Below, piece by piece: positions 50,191 through 59,429 of a stretch of 64,000 bases of DNA. A program made the translations under genes and the position numbers. Source of the DNA: Actinomadura fibrosa (GTDB taxonomy: Bacteria > Actinomycetota > Actinomycetes > Streptosporangiales > Streptosporangiaceae); NCBI RefSeq assembly GCF_900659615.1, contig NZ_CAACUY010000007.1:57822-121821 (forward strand), read 5' to 3'. The notes beneath the pieces are model-generated. The model searched no databases. It was not told where the DNA came from and saw only the letters and a program-made list of their open reading frames with translations. Numbering within the stretch: position 1 is the first letter of the stretch; each line of letters opens with the position of its first letter.

Positions 50191-53100
50191 CGCCCGCCGG
50201 CCGATGTGCGAGCGTCGGTCCAGGGCCATGTGCCATGTCCAGGAGTAGGTACGGCCGGTCAGCCGGTGGGCGGGCCGTGTGTCGGGCCCGAGCTTGGCGG
50301 TGCCGGCACCGCGGTGGGCGATGTCGAGGTGGACGATCGTCGCCGTGCTCGCGGGCAGCCGCCACCAGTGGTCGGCCGCCTCCAGCTGGTCGACGGTGTA
50401 GCGGGAGACGTTGGCGAACAGCGGTTCCCGGGAGTCGAACCGCGCGGTGCCGGCCGGTCCGCCGAGTTCGAGGGTGTCCACGCCGCCGCGGGTGCCGTTC
50501 TCCTGCGGCAGCGTATAGGGCACGGCGAGGTCGTCGATCGCGGCCGACCATCGTCCGAGCAGGGCCGATGAATCGCGGTCCGGGTAGTTCTCCCAGGGCC
50601 CGAGTCCGACCCACTGCGCGTGGTCGAAGCCCTCGGCGAGATCGAGGCGCATGCCGACACGCAGGCCGTCGTTCGTGCCTTCGGGTAACGTGACGTGTTC
50701 GGTGAACATGTAGCGGCCTGCCCCGGTGCCGGTGATCGTCCGGCGATGCTCGACCGGTTCGTCGAACGCCGTGCGGTAGTGCAGCGTGACGGCGGTGGCG
50801 CTGTCGCGCTGCCGAACCCGCACGTCCTTCACTTCCAGATGGAAGAAGCCGGACCGGACGAAACGCTGGTCGAGCATGAACGAGCCGTCGTTGTCGGTCA
50901 GCGCCCGCCACAGCGCGAGCCGTGGCGGCGCGGCGAGGAGCGGGTGGCGGAGGTCGCCGTGGTCGTCCACTCGGACCCGTCCCCAGACGGCCGGCAGTAC
51001 GCGCGAGGGCCGGGGCAGGACGACCTGGTGAACCGCGAGCTCCGTGCCCGCCGGTGCCCAGGGTGAATCCTCGGCGGTCGTGACGGCGAGGGAGAGCGCG
51101 AGCGCGTCGGTGCGGCGTAGCCGGTCGACGATGTCCGCGGGGAGCTCGATCGTCCGTTCCGACTGCGGGCCGAGGTCGGCGAGAGCGAGCGGAACCGCGT
51201 CGGTCGCGCCGTCGCGCGTCTCGACCCGCGCCTTCAGCCGGAGATCGGACAGGTCCGCGAAGTGGCGGCGGTTGCGCAGGCGGATCCGGCCGATCGAGGC
51301 GGCGGTCGCGTCCGAGACGATGCGGACGGGGCTGAAGATCCCGCGCGCTTCGTACATCGCCGGCTTCGGGGTGAGGTCGGGGAAGACCAGGCCGTTGGCG
51401 ACGGTCGCGCCGTCGTTGGGTTCGTCGCCGAAGTCGCCGCCGTAGCGATACCGTCCGTCTCCGTTCGGATCCAGCGTGTGGTCCATGAACTCCCAGATGA
51501 AGCCGCCTTGAAGGCCGGGCCGGCTCTCGAACAGCTTCCAGTACTCGGCGAGGCCGCCGGTGGAGTTGCCCTGGGAGTAGGCGTACTCGCAGGCGATGAG
51601 CGGACGGTCGGCCCGCTCGTCCCGCACGAAGGCCTCCAGCGCCGGGAACGACGGGTACATCGGGCAGACGATGTCGGTCGCCGCGTGCCCGCCGTGCCAG
51701 TCGAACATGATCGCGCCCTCGTAGTGCAGCGGACGGGTGGGATCGGCGCGGCGCACCCACGCGGCGGCGGCGTCGTGGGACGCGCCGTACCCGGTCTCGT
51801 TGCCCAGCGACCAGGCGATGACGGACGGGTGGTTGCGGTCGCGCTGGACCATCCGCGCGACGCGCCCGACGATCTGCTCCCGGAACCGCGGGTCGTCGGC
51901 GAGGGTCGAGGAGAACCCGTGGCCCTCCACGTCGGCCTCGTCGACGACGTACAGGCCCATCTCGTCGCACAGGTCCAGCAGGTAGGGGTCGTTGGGGTAG
52001 TGCGAGGTCCGGATGGCGTTGAAGTTGAACCGCTTGAGCAGCGAGACCTCGTCCCGCATCCGCTGCCGGGACATGACCCGGCCGGTGCGGGGGTCGAAGT
52101 CGTGGCGGTTGACGCCCTGGATGAGGACGCGCTCGCCGTTGACCAGCAGGTCGCGTCCGGTGACCTCGACGCGGCGGAAGCCGACACGGGGCTCCGTCTC
52201 GTCGACCACGGTTCCGTCGCCGTCGAGCAACTGCACCCGGATCCGTGTCAGATGCGGCCGCTCGGCCGACCAGGGCGGTACATCGAGGCCGTCCAGGCTG
52301 ATGGTGGTGGTGCCGGCGGCCGGGCCGGGGAGGACGGCGTCCGCCAGGCGCTGGGCGAGGTCGGCGAACCGGGCGGGGATCTGGGCGCCCGCGGCCGTGA
52401 GGCCGACCGAGTCCCAGAAGTCCTCGGGCATCTGGGGCTCGGGGCGACGGCTGCGGTCGCCGCCGTTCTCCGGCATGACGGGATGGTCGGCTCGCGCGCT
52501 GACCGGTGCCTCGTGCTCCTCGTCGAGCACGGTGACCCGGACGGTGTGCCGGTGCTCGTCCAGTTGGTCGAGTCCGGTCGTCGAGGCGGTGACGGTCAGG
52601 GTGCCCTGGCGCGTCGCCGGGTCGAAGTCGGCGTGGGCGACCACGTCCGCCAGGGCGATCTCGGGGAGCGAGTAGATCCATATGGACCGGCTGAGCCCGG
52701 ACTGCCACCAGTGGTCCTGGTCCTCGATGTACGCGGCGGCGGACCATTTGGCGACCGCCAGCTCGACGACGTTGCCTCCCGCTCGGACGAGGCCGGTGAT
52801 GTCGAACTCGGCGGCCAGGTGCGAGTCGGTGCTCGTCCCGGCGACCATGCCGTTGACGGCGGCGCGCAAGTGTCCCTCGGCCGCGCCGACGTGCAGGATG
52901 ATCCGCCGATCCGGCTGCGGTGCGAGGTCGACGCTCCGCCGGTAGACGCCCACCGGGTTGTGCTCCGGGACGTCGGGCGGCGTCTCGCGGAACGGCATCG
53001 CCACGTTGGTGTAGTGGGGCCGGTCGACCTCGGAACTCATCGTCCACAGCGACGGAACCTGGACGCGTCGCCAGTCGGAGCCGAGCTTGGCGTCCCAGCC

Positions 53101-53229
53101 GTCGGCGAGCTGGAAGTCCCAGTCGCCGTCGAGGTCGATCTCGGCGGCCCGGGTGATCGCGCGCATGGGCAGGCGGCCGACCGCGATGAGACCGGTCCGG
53201 TCGGGCGGCGGGAGGAGGAGGTCGGTCAC
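50182..53229 (-). CDS. GH2 beta-galactosidase (LacZ-like)
   Basis: This is a 1015-residue cytoplasmic enzyme with the full five-domain LacZ plan: jelly-roll start, DHWWQSGLSRSIWIYS, TIM barrel with GVNRHDFDPRTGR, acid/base Glu478 (SLGNETGYG), nucleophile Glu548 (IACEYAYSQGNS), QGGFIWEFMDH, and the C-terminal beta-sandwich (WVGLGPWENYPDR). A linker-like insertion rich in Arg/Pro (about 245-310) lies in the second domain. GTG start overlaps the GH3 stop (GTGA). It releases beta-galactose from oligosaccharides; last hydrolase of the operon. Confidence 0.95.
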   Translation of the reverse strand: MTDLLLPPPDRTGLIAVGRLPMRAITRAAEIDLDGDWDFQLADGWDAKLGSDWRRVQVPSLWTMSSEVDRPHYTNVAMPFRETPPDVPEHNPVGVYRRSVDLAPQPDRRIILHVGAAEGHLRAAVNGMVAGTSTDSHLAAEFDITGLVRAGGNVVELAVAKWSAAAYIEDQDHWWQSGLSRSIWIYSLPEIALADVVAHADFDPATRQGTLTVTASTTGLDQLDEHRHTVRVTVLDEEHEAPVSARADHPVMPENGGDRSRRPEPQMPEDFWDSVGLTAAGAQIPARFADLAQRLADAVLPGPAAGTTTISLDGLDVPPWSAERPHLTRIRVQLLDGDGTVVDETEPRVGFRRVEVTGRDLLVNGERVLIQGVNRHDFDPRTGRVMSRQRMRDEVSLLKRFNFNAIRTSHYPNDPYLLDLCDEMGLYVVDEADVEGHGFSSTLADDPRFREQIVGRVARMVQRDRNHPSVIAWSLGNETGYGASHDAAAAWVRRADPTRPLHYEGAIMFDWHGGHAATDIVCPMYPSFPALEAFVRDERADRPLIACEYAYSQGNSTGGLAEYWKLFESRPGLQGGFIWEFMDHTLDPNGDGRYRYGGDFGDEPNDGATVANGLVFPDLTPKPAMYEARGIFSPVRIVSDATAASIGRIRLRNRRHFADLSDLRLKARVETRDGATDAVPLALADLGPQSERTIELPADIVDRLRRTDALALSLAVTTAEDSPWAPAGTELAVHQVVLPRPSRVLPAVWGRVRVDDHGDLRHPLLAAPPRLALWRALTDNDGSFMLDQRFVRSGFFHLEVKDVRVRQRDSATAVTLHYRTAFDEPVEHRRTITGTGAGRYMFTEHVTLPEGTNDGLRVGMRLDLAEGFDHAQWVGLGPWENYPDRDSSALLGRWSAAIDDLAVPYTLPQENGTRGGVDTLELGGPAGTARFDSREPLFANVSRYTVDQLEAADHWWRLPASTATIVHLDIAHRGAGTAKLGPDTRPAHRLTGRTYSWTWHMALDRRSHIGRRADP

Positions 53230-55592
53230 GACACCTTCTCCTTCGCGTCGTCGTTGATGGTGATCCGGGTCTCCGCGCGGACGTCGTCGGACGCGAAGCC
53301 GGCCATCAGCGTCACGTCGCCTGCCTCGACGCGCCGCACATCGTCGATGCCGGTGTAGGCCAGCCGGGCCGCCGGTGCCGAGAGCTCGACCGTCGCCGAC
53401 GCGCCCGGTTCGAGGGTGACGCGGGCGAAGTCGAGCAACTGGCGCGCGGGACGGACCACGCGGGAGACCTCGTCCCTGGCGTACAACTGCACCACCGTGC
53501 TCCCGGCCACGGAGCCGGTGTTGCTGACGTCCACCGTCGCGGTGATGCGGCCGCTGGCGTCGAAAGTGCTCGTCATGGTGTGGAGCTTCAGGTCGAACGT
53601 GGTGTACGAGAGGCCGTGACTGAACGCGAACAGGGGGGTCTGCTGGTCGAGGTCGTTGTAGCCGGCATGGTGGCCGAGACCGCTGCCGTGGTGCTGACCG
53701 TGGTAGAGCGGCACCTGGCCGTGGCTCCGGGGGAACGTGCTCGGCAGTTTCCCGCTCGGGTTCACCCGTCCGAACAGCACCGCCGTGACCGCGGCGGCGG
53801 CCTCCTCGCCGAGAAGCGGCGCGAGCACGACCGCGCTGGACGCCTCCACCACGGGCCCGAGCAGCAGCGGGCGCCCGGAGACGACCACGGTGACGACCGT
53901 CGCGCCCGTCTCGGCCAGAACGCGCACGAGGTCCTCTTGATCGCCGCGGAGCCGGGGCTCGGCCGTCGACTGCCCTTCCCCGGCGGTGTTGGGGCCGACC
54001 CAGCCCGTGCGCTCGCCGACCGCGACGATCACGAGGTCGTCCGGCGTCACCTCGGCCCGGACGGCCGCGGCGTCCAGTACGGCGTCGTCACCGAAGCCGC
54101 CGAAGGGAAGATGGGTGACGTGAGCCTGTTCGTCGCGGAGCGCATCGAGCAGCGTCGGCGCCTCCGGGTGCAGGCGGCGCGCCTCGGCCTCGAAGCGCGG
54201 TTCGAGGCCGGGCATCCGTGTGGTGAAGATGTCGGTGAAGACGTAGTTCTTCGGGTCGATGCCCGGGATCTCCCCGCTGCGGAGGGCCGTCGCTCCGAGC
54301 CGCATCTCGGCGGTCGAGACGGCGCTGTAGGCGCCGAAATGGATGCGCAGCTCGTCGGCGGCCGGACCGGTGACGACGATCCGCCGCCGTCCGGCGGTCA
54401 GGGGAAGGGTGCCGTCGTTGGTGAGCAGGACCACCGCACGTTCGGCCATCGTGCGCCGCACGGCCGCGGCGGCTTCCCGATCGACCGTGGGTTCCGGCCG
54501 TGAGGGCGCGGACGAGGGCGTCCGCGGCGGCAGTAGCCCGAGCCGTGCCTTGGTCTGGAGCACCCGGGCGGCGGCTTCGTCGATGACGCTTTCGTCGAGC
54601 CGGCCCTCGCGCACCTCCTGCGCGAGGGCCGGGTAGGTCTCCGAGCCGGGAAGCTCGACGTCGACTCCGGCCGTCACCGCCTGCACGGCCGCCTCGGCCG
54701 TGGTCGCCGCGGTGCGATGGACGGTCTGGAGCATCTTCACCGAGTCGTAGTCGCTGACCACGGTGCCGGTGAAGCCCAGCTCCGTCCGGAGCAGGTCGGT
54801 GAGCAGCCACCGGTTCGCCGCGGCGGGCACGCCGTCGATCTCGCTGTAGGAGTTCATGACCAGCGCGAGCCCGGCTTCGGCGATGGCGCGCCGGAACGGC
54901 TCGGCGTACTCGTCGGCCAGCGCGCGCCGTCCGAGTTGCGTCGCCGCCCGGTTCAAGCCGCCTTCCGTGACCGCGTATCCGAGGAAGTGCTTCCCCGTCG
55001 CCAGCAGCGGGGCGGTGTCGTCGTCGCCCTGGATGCCCCGCACGAAGGCGATCGAGCAGCGGGCGACGAGTTCGGGGTCCTCGCCGTAGGTCTCATGGGT
55101 GCGGCCCCACCGCGGATCGCGGGCGACGTCCATGACCGGGGCGAACACGACGTGGACGCCGACGGACTCCATGAACGAGGCGGTGACCTCGTTCATCGCC
55201 CGGATCAGGCCGGGATCCCAGGAGGCCGCCTGCGCCCAGGGGGTCGGGAACTGCGGGGCGGCGTCGTGCATGGGGCCGTTGGCCGCTTCGAAGTGGACCA
55301 TCGCCCCGATGCCCTCGCTCCGCTCGCGCACACCGGTCTGGACGTCGGCGAGATTCCTCCGCAGCGACGCCTCGTCGCCTCCGGCGAACCAGGCGAGGGA
55401 CAGGTGCCCGACCCCATGCGGTCGCAGCACGTCCAGACGGCCGATGTCGATCCCGTACGTGACCTCACCGCCGTCGCTGGCGGGCGCGAGAAGATCTGGG
55501 AGCATCAGGCCGCCGAGCTGGGCCACCTTCTGCTCAAGGCTCAACCGGCTGAGCAGCGTCCGAATGTCGTCGTCAAGCGTCGATGCGGGCAT
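53226..55592 (-). CDS. GH3 beta-glycosidase (beta-glucosidase/xylosidase type)
   Basis: This is a 788-residue GH3 in normal domain order: LSLEQKVAQLGGLMLPDLL, PVMDVARDPRWGRTHETYGEDP, KHFLGYAVTEGG, nucleophile Asp281 in VVSDYDSVKML, then the alpha/beta domain (GEGQSTAEPRLRGDQEDLVRVLAE) and FnIII-like tail (FSHGLSYTTFDLKL). ATG at 55592 with AAGGAG is preferred to the longer frame, whose extra residues are Arg/Pro-rich. It overlaps the end of GH1 by 20 bases. No signal peptide. Confidence 0.94.
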   Translation of the reverse strand: MPASTLDDDIRTLLSRLSLEQKVAQLGGLMLPDLLAPASDGGEVTYGIDIGRLDVLRPHGVGHLSLAWFAGGDEASLRRNLADVQTGVRERSEGIGAMVHFEAANGPMHDAAPQFPTPWAQAASWDPGLIRAMNEVTASFMESVGVHVVFAPVMDVARDPRWGRTHETYGEDPELVARCSIAFVRGIQGDDDTAPLLATGKHFLGYAVTEGGLNRAATQLGRRALADEYAEPFRRAIAEAGLALVMNSYSEIDGVPAAANRWLLTDLLRTELGFTGTVVSDYDSVKMLQTVHRTAATTAEAAVQAVTAGVDVELPGSETYPALAQEVREGRLDESVIDEAAARVLQTKARLGLLPPRTPSSAPSRPEPTVDREAAAAVRRTMAERAVVLLTNDGTLPLTAGRRRIVVTGPAADELRIHFGAYSAVSTAEMRLGATALRSGEIPGIDPKNYVFTDIFTTRMPGLEPRFEAEARRLHPEAPTLLDALRDEQAHVTHLPFGGFGDDAVLDAAAVRAEVTPDDLVIVAVGERTGWVGPNTAGEGQSTAEPRLRGDQEDLVRVLAETGATVVTVVVSGRPLLLGPVVEASSAVVLAPLLGEEAAAAVTAVLFGRVNPSGKLPSTFPRSHGQVPLYHGQHHGSGLGHHAGYNDLDQQTPLFAFSHGLSYTTFDLKLHTMTSTFDASGRITATVDVSNTGSVAGSTVVQLYARDEVSRVVRPARQLLDFARVTLEPGASATVELSAPAARLAYTGIDDVRRVEAGDVTLMAGFASDDVRAETRITINDDAKEKVS

Positions 55593-56868
55593 CCGTGGTC
55601 TCCTTGTCTGTGGTCGTGCCGGTGGCGGTGAGCGACGCGCCATTGGAGCGGGCGACGTCGCCGAGCCAGCCGAGGCTGGGCTTGGGGCGGCGCTCGAAGG
55701 TCTCGCGGTCCACCGCGATGAGCCCGAAGGTCGGCTCCCAGTGCCCCCACTCGTAGTTGTCCAGCGCGCTCCAATGGAGGTAGCCGCGGACGTCGGCGCC
55801 GTCCCGCATCGCGGCGATCAGGCCGCCGAGCGCTTCGCGGGTGTAGCGGACGCGGCGCTCGTCGTCGGCGGTGGCGATGCCGTTCTCGGTGACCAGGATG
55901 GGCGTGCGGGTGACCTCCCAGACGTGGCGGACGGCGATGCCGAGCGCGTCGGGCCGGTAGGCGGCCCCGGTCAGCGTGTTGCCGGGATGATCCGGATGCG
56001 GCACGAGGCCGTTCTCGTCCACCGCCTGCGAGGAGTACGCCTGCACGCCGACGAAGTCGTCACCGGCCGAGCCCTCCAGGTACAGGTCTTCCGCCGCGTA
56101 GCGCACTTCCGTGAGCTTGCCCTCGTTCCCCGGCGTCGCGGTCAGGGCGGGGTTGGCGATGGTCCATCCGACCTTGGCCCCGGTCCGCCGCTTGACGATG
56201 TCGCGTACCGCGTGGTGCGCTTCGACGAACCGGTGCCCGTACTCGGGTTTCGGTACCGGCAGGTTGGCGGCGATGCGCTCACGTTCGGCCTCGCCGTCGA
56301 CGGTCGGGCTCTGCCACTCCTTCAGGCCGCCGTCGCGCATGGCCTCCTGGAGCATGGCCATCATCGCCATCATGTTCGGCTCGTTGATCGTGGCCACCCA
56401 CTCGACGCCGTCGAGGATGCGCGTGGCCGCTTCGACGTAGGCGGCGAAGCGGCCGACGGCGGTCTCGCCCGTCCAGCCGCCCTCCTCGGCGAACCAGCGG
56501 GGGTTGGAGAAGTGGTGGAGGGTCACGACCGGGGTCAGCCCGTACTCGAAGGCGGCATCGATCATGCGCCGGTAGTGGGCGAGCTCGGCGCGGGAGATCT
56601 GCCCGGGGCGCGGTTCGATCCGTGCCCACTCGATGCCGAACCGGTAGGCGTTCAGACCGGCGTCGGCGAGCAGCCGCATGTCCTCGCGGTAGCGGTGGTA
56701 GCTGTCGCAGGCGTCGCCGCTCGGCTGCATGCCGGGGACGAGCTGCTCGCGCACCCACCAGTCACTGCCGATGTTGTTGCCCTCGACCTGGTGCGGTGAA
56801 GTGGCCGCCCCCCAGAGGAAGGCGGGACTCACGACCGTGCTGCCGGTCGACGCGCTGGATGCCATCAT
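55573..56868 (-). CDS. GH1 beta-glucosidase/beta-glycosidase
   Basis: This is a 431-residue TIM-barrel enzyme: FLWGAATSPHQVEG, acid/base Glu163 in TINEPNM, nucleophile Glu328 in LVTENGIA, and SALDNYEWGHWEPTFGLIAVD. Size and motifs are those of retaining GH1 enzymes; cytoplasmic. Lies 57 bases after the larger GH3 and overlaps the next GH3, so all four hydrolases are one operon acting on the same pool of beta-linked oligosaccharides. Confidence 0.95.
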   Translation of the reverse strand: MMASSASTGSTVVSPAFLWGAATSPHQVEGNNIGSDWWVREQLVPGMQPSGDACDSYHRYREDMRLLADAGLNAYRFGIEWARIEPRPGQISRAELAHYRRMIDAAFEYGLTPVVTLHHFSNPRWFAEEGGWTGETAVGRFAAYVEAATRILDGVEWVATINEPNMMAMMAMLQEAMRDGGLKEWQSPTVDGEAERERIAANLPVPKPEYGHRFVEAHHAVRDIVKRRTGAKVGWTIANPALTATPGNEGKLTEVRYAAEDLYLEGSAGDDFVGVQAYSSQAVDENGLVPHPDHPGNTLTGAAYRPDALGIAVRHVWEVTRTPILVTENGIATADDERRVRYTREALGGLIAAMRDGADVRGYLHWSALDNYEWGHWEPTFGLIAVDRETFERRPKPSLGWLGDVARSNGASLTATGTTTDKETTDARIDA

Positions 56869-56925
56869 TGCCTCTCGTCTGCTGGGCCTCGACCCGATGG
56901 ACGGGCCGGCGACCGGTCTCGCGGA

Positions 56926-59172
56926 TCAGCCGTCCTGATCGATCAATCGGGTGACGTCGCCGAGGTCAAGGCGGCCACCGCTCATCGAGGCCAGCCGCTT
57001 CAACGGGAGCGACTCGACCATGCGGAGGATCTCCGGGTCGCTTGCGACCGCCACACCCTGGCCTTCGCTCATCGCGCGCAGGAGGGCGGGGCCGCCGAGC
57101 GGATGGGCCAGCCACTCGCCGACCGAGGAGTCCTCGGTGAGCGGCTGCGCGGTTCCGGGGGAGGTGACCGTCACGGTGGTGCGCAGGCGCAGGTCACGTG
57201 ACGACGCGCCGACGGTGATCTCGAAGTCGCCGGACTCCAGTACCCAGCGCTTCCGGGCGGCGCTGTAGAACGACAGGTCGCGTGCGTGCAGGTCGAAGGA
57301 GACGGTCGTGGACGCACCCGGCGCGAGTTCGACCTTGCTGAATGCCTTGAGCTCGCGGACCGGACGGTCGAGGGAGCATTCGAGGTCGTCCACGTATATC
57401 TGGACGACCTCCTTGCCCGCCGCCGAGCCAGTGTTGGCCACAGTGAGCCGGACGCGCACGAGAGTGTCCTCGCCTTCACCCTCGACCTCGGCGCGCAGGT
57501 CGCTGTAGGCGAAAGTGGTGTAAGACAGGCCGTGGCCGAAGGGGTAGGCGACCGGCACGTCCTTGGCGTCGTAGTAGCGGTACCCCACGTAGAGCCGTTC
57601 GCCGTAGAGGACGCTGCCGTCCCCGCCGGGAAAGTTCAGGTGGGACGGCGTGTCGGCCAGCCGGACCGGGATCGTCTCGGCCAGCCGGCCGCACGGGTTC
57701 GCCCTGCCGAGCAGCAGATCGGCGACCGCGCCGCCGCCGGCCTGGCCGGTGAGCCATCCCTCCAGCACGGCCTTGGCGTGGTGCTGCCAAGCGGCGACCT
57801 CGACCACGCCGCCATTGGCGAGGACGACGACCACGTTGGGGTTGGCCTGCGCGACGGCCTCCAGCAGCCGGAGCTGGACGGGCGGCAGCAAGAGGTGTTC
57901 GCGGTCGAAGCCTTCCGACTCCTCACCTTCCGGCAGGCCGAGGAACACCACGGCGACGTCGGCCGCACCGGCCGCCGCCACGGCTTCGTCGATCAGCTCG
58001 GCGTCGCCGTCTCCGGTGAGGGTGAAGCCGGGAGCGAACGACAGCCCGGCACCGGGGCCGGCCAGCGCTGTGAGTGCGTCCAGTGCGTTGTCCACCCGAG
58101 TCGGAACGATGCGGGAGCTGCCCGCGCCCTGGAAACGCGGGGTCCGGGCGAACTCGCCGATCACCGCCAGCCGGGTGCCGGCGAGGTCCAGGGGAAGGAG
58201 GGCGTCCTCGTTCTTGAGCAGGACGGCCGACTCGGCGGCGGCACGCCTGGCGAGCGCATGATGGGCGTCGAGGTCGGCCGCCTCGGCCGGCCCGGCGGAG
58301 GCGGCCCGGCCGATCAGCGTGAGCAGGCGAGTGACGGCCCCGTCCACCGCCGCCTCGTCCAACTGCCCGGCACGCACCGCTTCGATGATGCGTTCCGGGC
58401 CTTCGGCCATCCCGGGCATGTCGAGGTCGACGCCGGCGGCCAGCGCCGCGACCCGGTCGGTCACCGCGCCCCAGTCCGACACCACCAGTCCGTCGAAGCC
58501 CCACTCCTCGCGCAGTACCTCGGTGAGCAGCCAGCGGTTCTCCGTGCAGTGGACGCCGTTGATCCTGTTGTAGGAGGCCATCACCGTCCATGGCCGGGCG
58601 CTCGTGACGATGTGCTCGAAGGCCGCCAGATAGATCTCGCGCAGAGTACGTTCATCGACCTCGGCGCTGACCCGCATGCGCTCGGTCTCCTGGTTGTTGG
58701 CCGCGAAATGCTTGACCGAGGCGCCGACGCCCGTGCTCTGGACGCCGCTCACCAGCGCCGCCCCCAGCCGGCCGGTCAGATGCGGATCCTCGGACAGGTA
58801 CTCGAAGCAGCGACCGCCCAACGGCGAGCGCTTGATATTGACGCCCGGCCCCAGGAGAACCGCGACATCCGCCGCCCGGCTCTCCCGTCCCAGCGCCTCC
58901 CCGACCCGAGCCAGCAGATCGACGTCCCAGGACGAGCCGAGAGCCGCCGCCGTGGGGAAGCACGTGGCCGGCAGACTCGCCTCGAGACTGAAACGCTCCG
59001 CACCGGGATCGATCTTGCGCAGGCCGTGCGGGCCGTCCGTCAACATGATGGAGCCGATGCCGAGGCGCTCGACGGCCACCGTGTACCAGCCGTCCCGGCC
59101 CGACAGCAGCGCCGCCTTCTCCTCCAAGGTCAGGGCGTCGAGGGCCTCGGCGAGATCGCGGTCATCGTTCAC
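56926..59172 (-). CDS. GH3 beta-glycosidase with PA-less canonical order
   Basis: This is a 748-residue GH3: LTLEEKAALLSGRDGWYTVAVERLGI, LTDGPHGLRK, LLGPGVNIKRSPLGGRCFEYLSEDP, KHFAANNQETERM, nucleophile Asp233 in LVVSDWGAVTD, alpha/beta domain, and FnIII tail (YPFGHGLSYTTFAY). About 65 extra residues (GEWLAHPLGGPALLRAMSEGQG) follow, as in bacterial beta-glucosidases of this clan. GTG at 59172 with GAGG is chosen over the upstream frame. First gene of the operon; an AT-rich TAGTATCACTA site lies about 75 bases upstream. Confidence 0.94.
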   Translation of the reverse strand: MNDDRDLAEALDALTLEEKAALLSGRDGWYTVAVERLGIGSIMLTDGPHGLRKIDPGAERFSLEASLPATCFPTAAALGSSWDVDLLARVGEALGRESRAADVAVLLGPGVNIKRSPLGGRCFEYLSEDPHLTGRLGAALVSGVQSTGVGASVKHFAANNQETERMRVSAEVDERTLREIYLAAFEHIVTSARPWTVMASYNRINGVHCTENRWLLTEVLREEWGFDGLVVSDWGAVTDRVAALAAGVDLDMPGMAEGPERIIEAVRAGQLDEAAVDGAVTRLLTLIGRAASAGPAEAADLDAHHALARRAAAESAVLLKNEDALLPLDLAGTRLAVIGEFARTPRFQGAGSSRIVPTRVDNALDALTALAGPGAGLSFAPGFTLTGDGDAELIDEAVAAAGAADVAVVFLGLPEGEESEGFDREHLLLPPVQLRLLEAVAQANPNVVVVLANGGVVEVAAWQHHAKAVLEGWLTGQAGGGAVADLLLGRANPCGRLAETIPVRLADTPSHLNFPGGDGSVLYGERLYVGYRYYDAKDVPVAYPFGHGLSYTTFAYSDLRAEVEGEGEDTLVRVRLTVANTGSAAGKEVVQIYVDDLECSLDRPVRELKAFSKVELAPGASTTVSFDLHARDLSFYSAARKRWVLESGDFEITVGASSRDLRLRTTVTVTSPGTAQPLTEDSSVGEWLAHPLGGPALLRAMSEGQGVAVASDPEILRMVESLPLKRLASMSGGRLDLGDVTRLIDQDG

Positions 59173-59242
59173 GGGAGGTCCTCTTTCCAACGAAGCACAG
59201 GGCCGGACGTGGGAGGCGCGAGCTGAGGGGCGGATGCAAATT

Positions 59243-59258
59243 TCTAGTATCACTAAAA
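59243..59258. promoter_or_regulatory. putative operator TCTAGTATCACTAAAA before GH3
   Basis: Contains TAGT-ATC-ACTA, a perfect 4+3+4 inverted repeat, in a short AT-rich island upstream of the GH operon. A matching element lies at 61974 upstream of GH20. Confidence 0.45.
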
Positions 59259-59389
59259 TATTACGCCGCTCAGCCTTTCGCAAGGTGTGTCGGATGGCGG
59301 TCCACGCCCCCGCTCCAAGGATCGCCTCTCGTGGCGCGCCGACTCGACGTCGTGCGTCGGCCCGCTCGGCGCTGATGTAGTGTTTTCGT

Positions 59390-59399
59390 CACGATCGTG
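59390..59399. promoter_or_regulatory. palindrome CACGATCGTG before the zinc-ribbon TetR
   Basis: Perfect 10-bp palindrome, 31 bases upstream of the TetR GTG; a possible autoregulatory site, supported by symmetry and position only. Confidence 0.3.
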
Positions 59400-59429
59400 T
59401 GAGCTGGTGTGACGTAAAGGTGAGATGCG

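Noticed and set aside
51262..53358. Open frame of about 700 codons antisense to GH2
   Set aside because: It mirrors the GH2 codons, has no ribosome site or domain, and GH2 on the other strand has complete catalytic motifs.
57286..59226. Open frame antisense to the GH3 at 56926-59172
   Set aside because: Typical third-position GC shadow without protein features.
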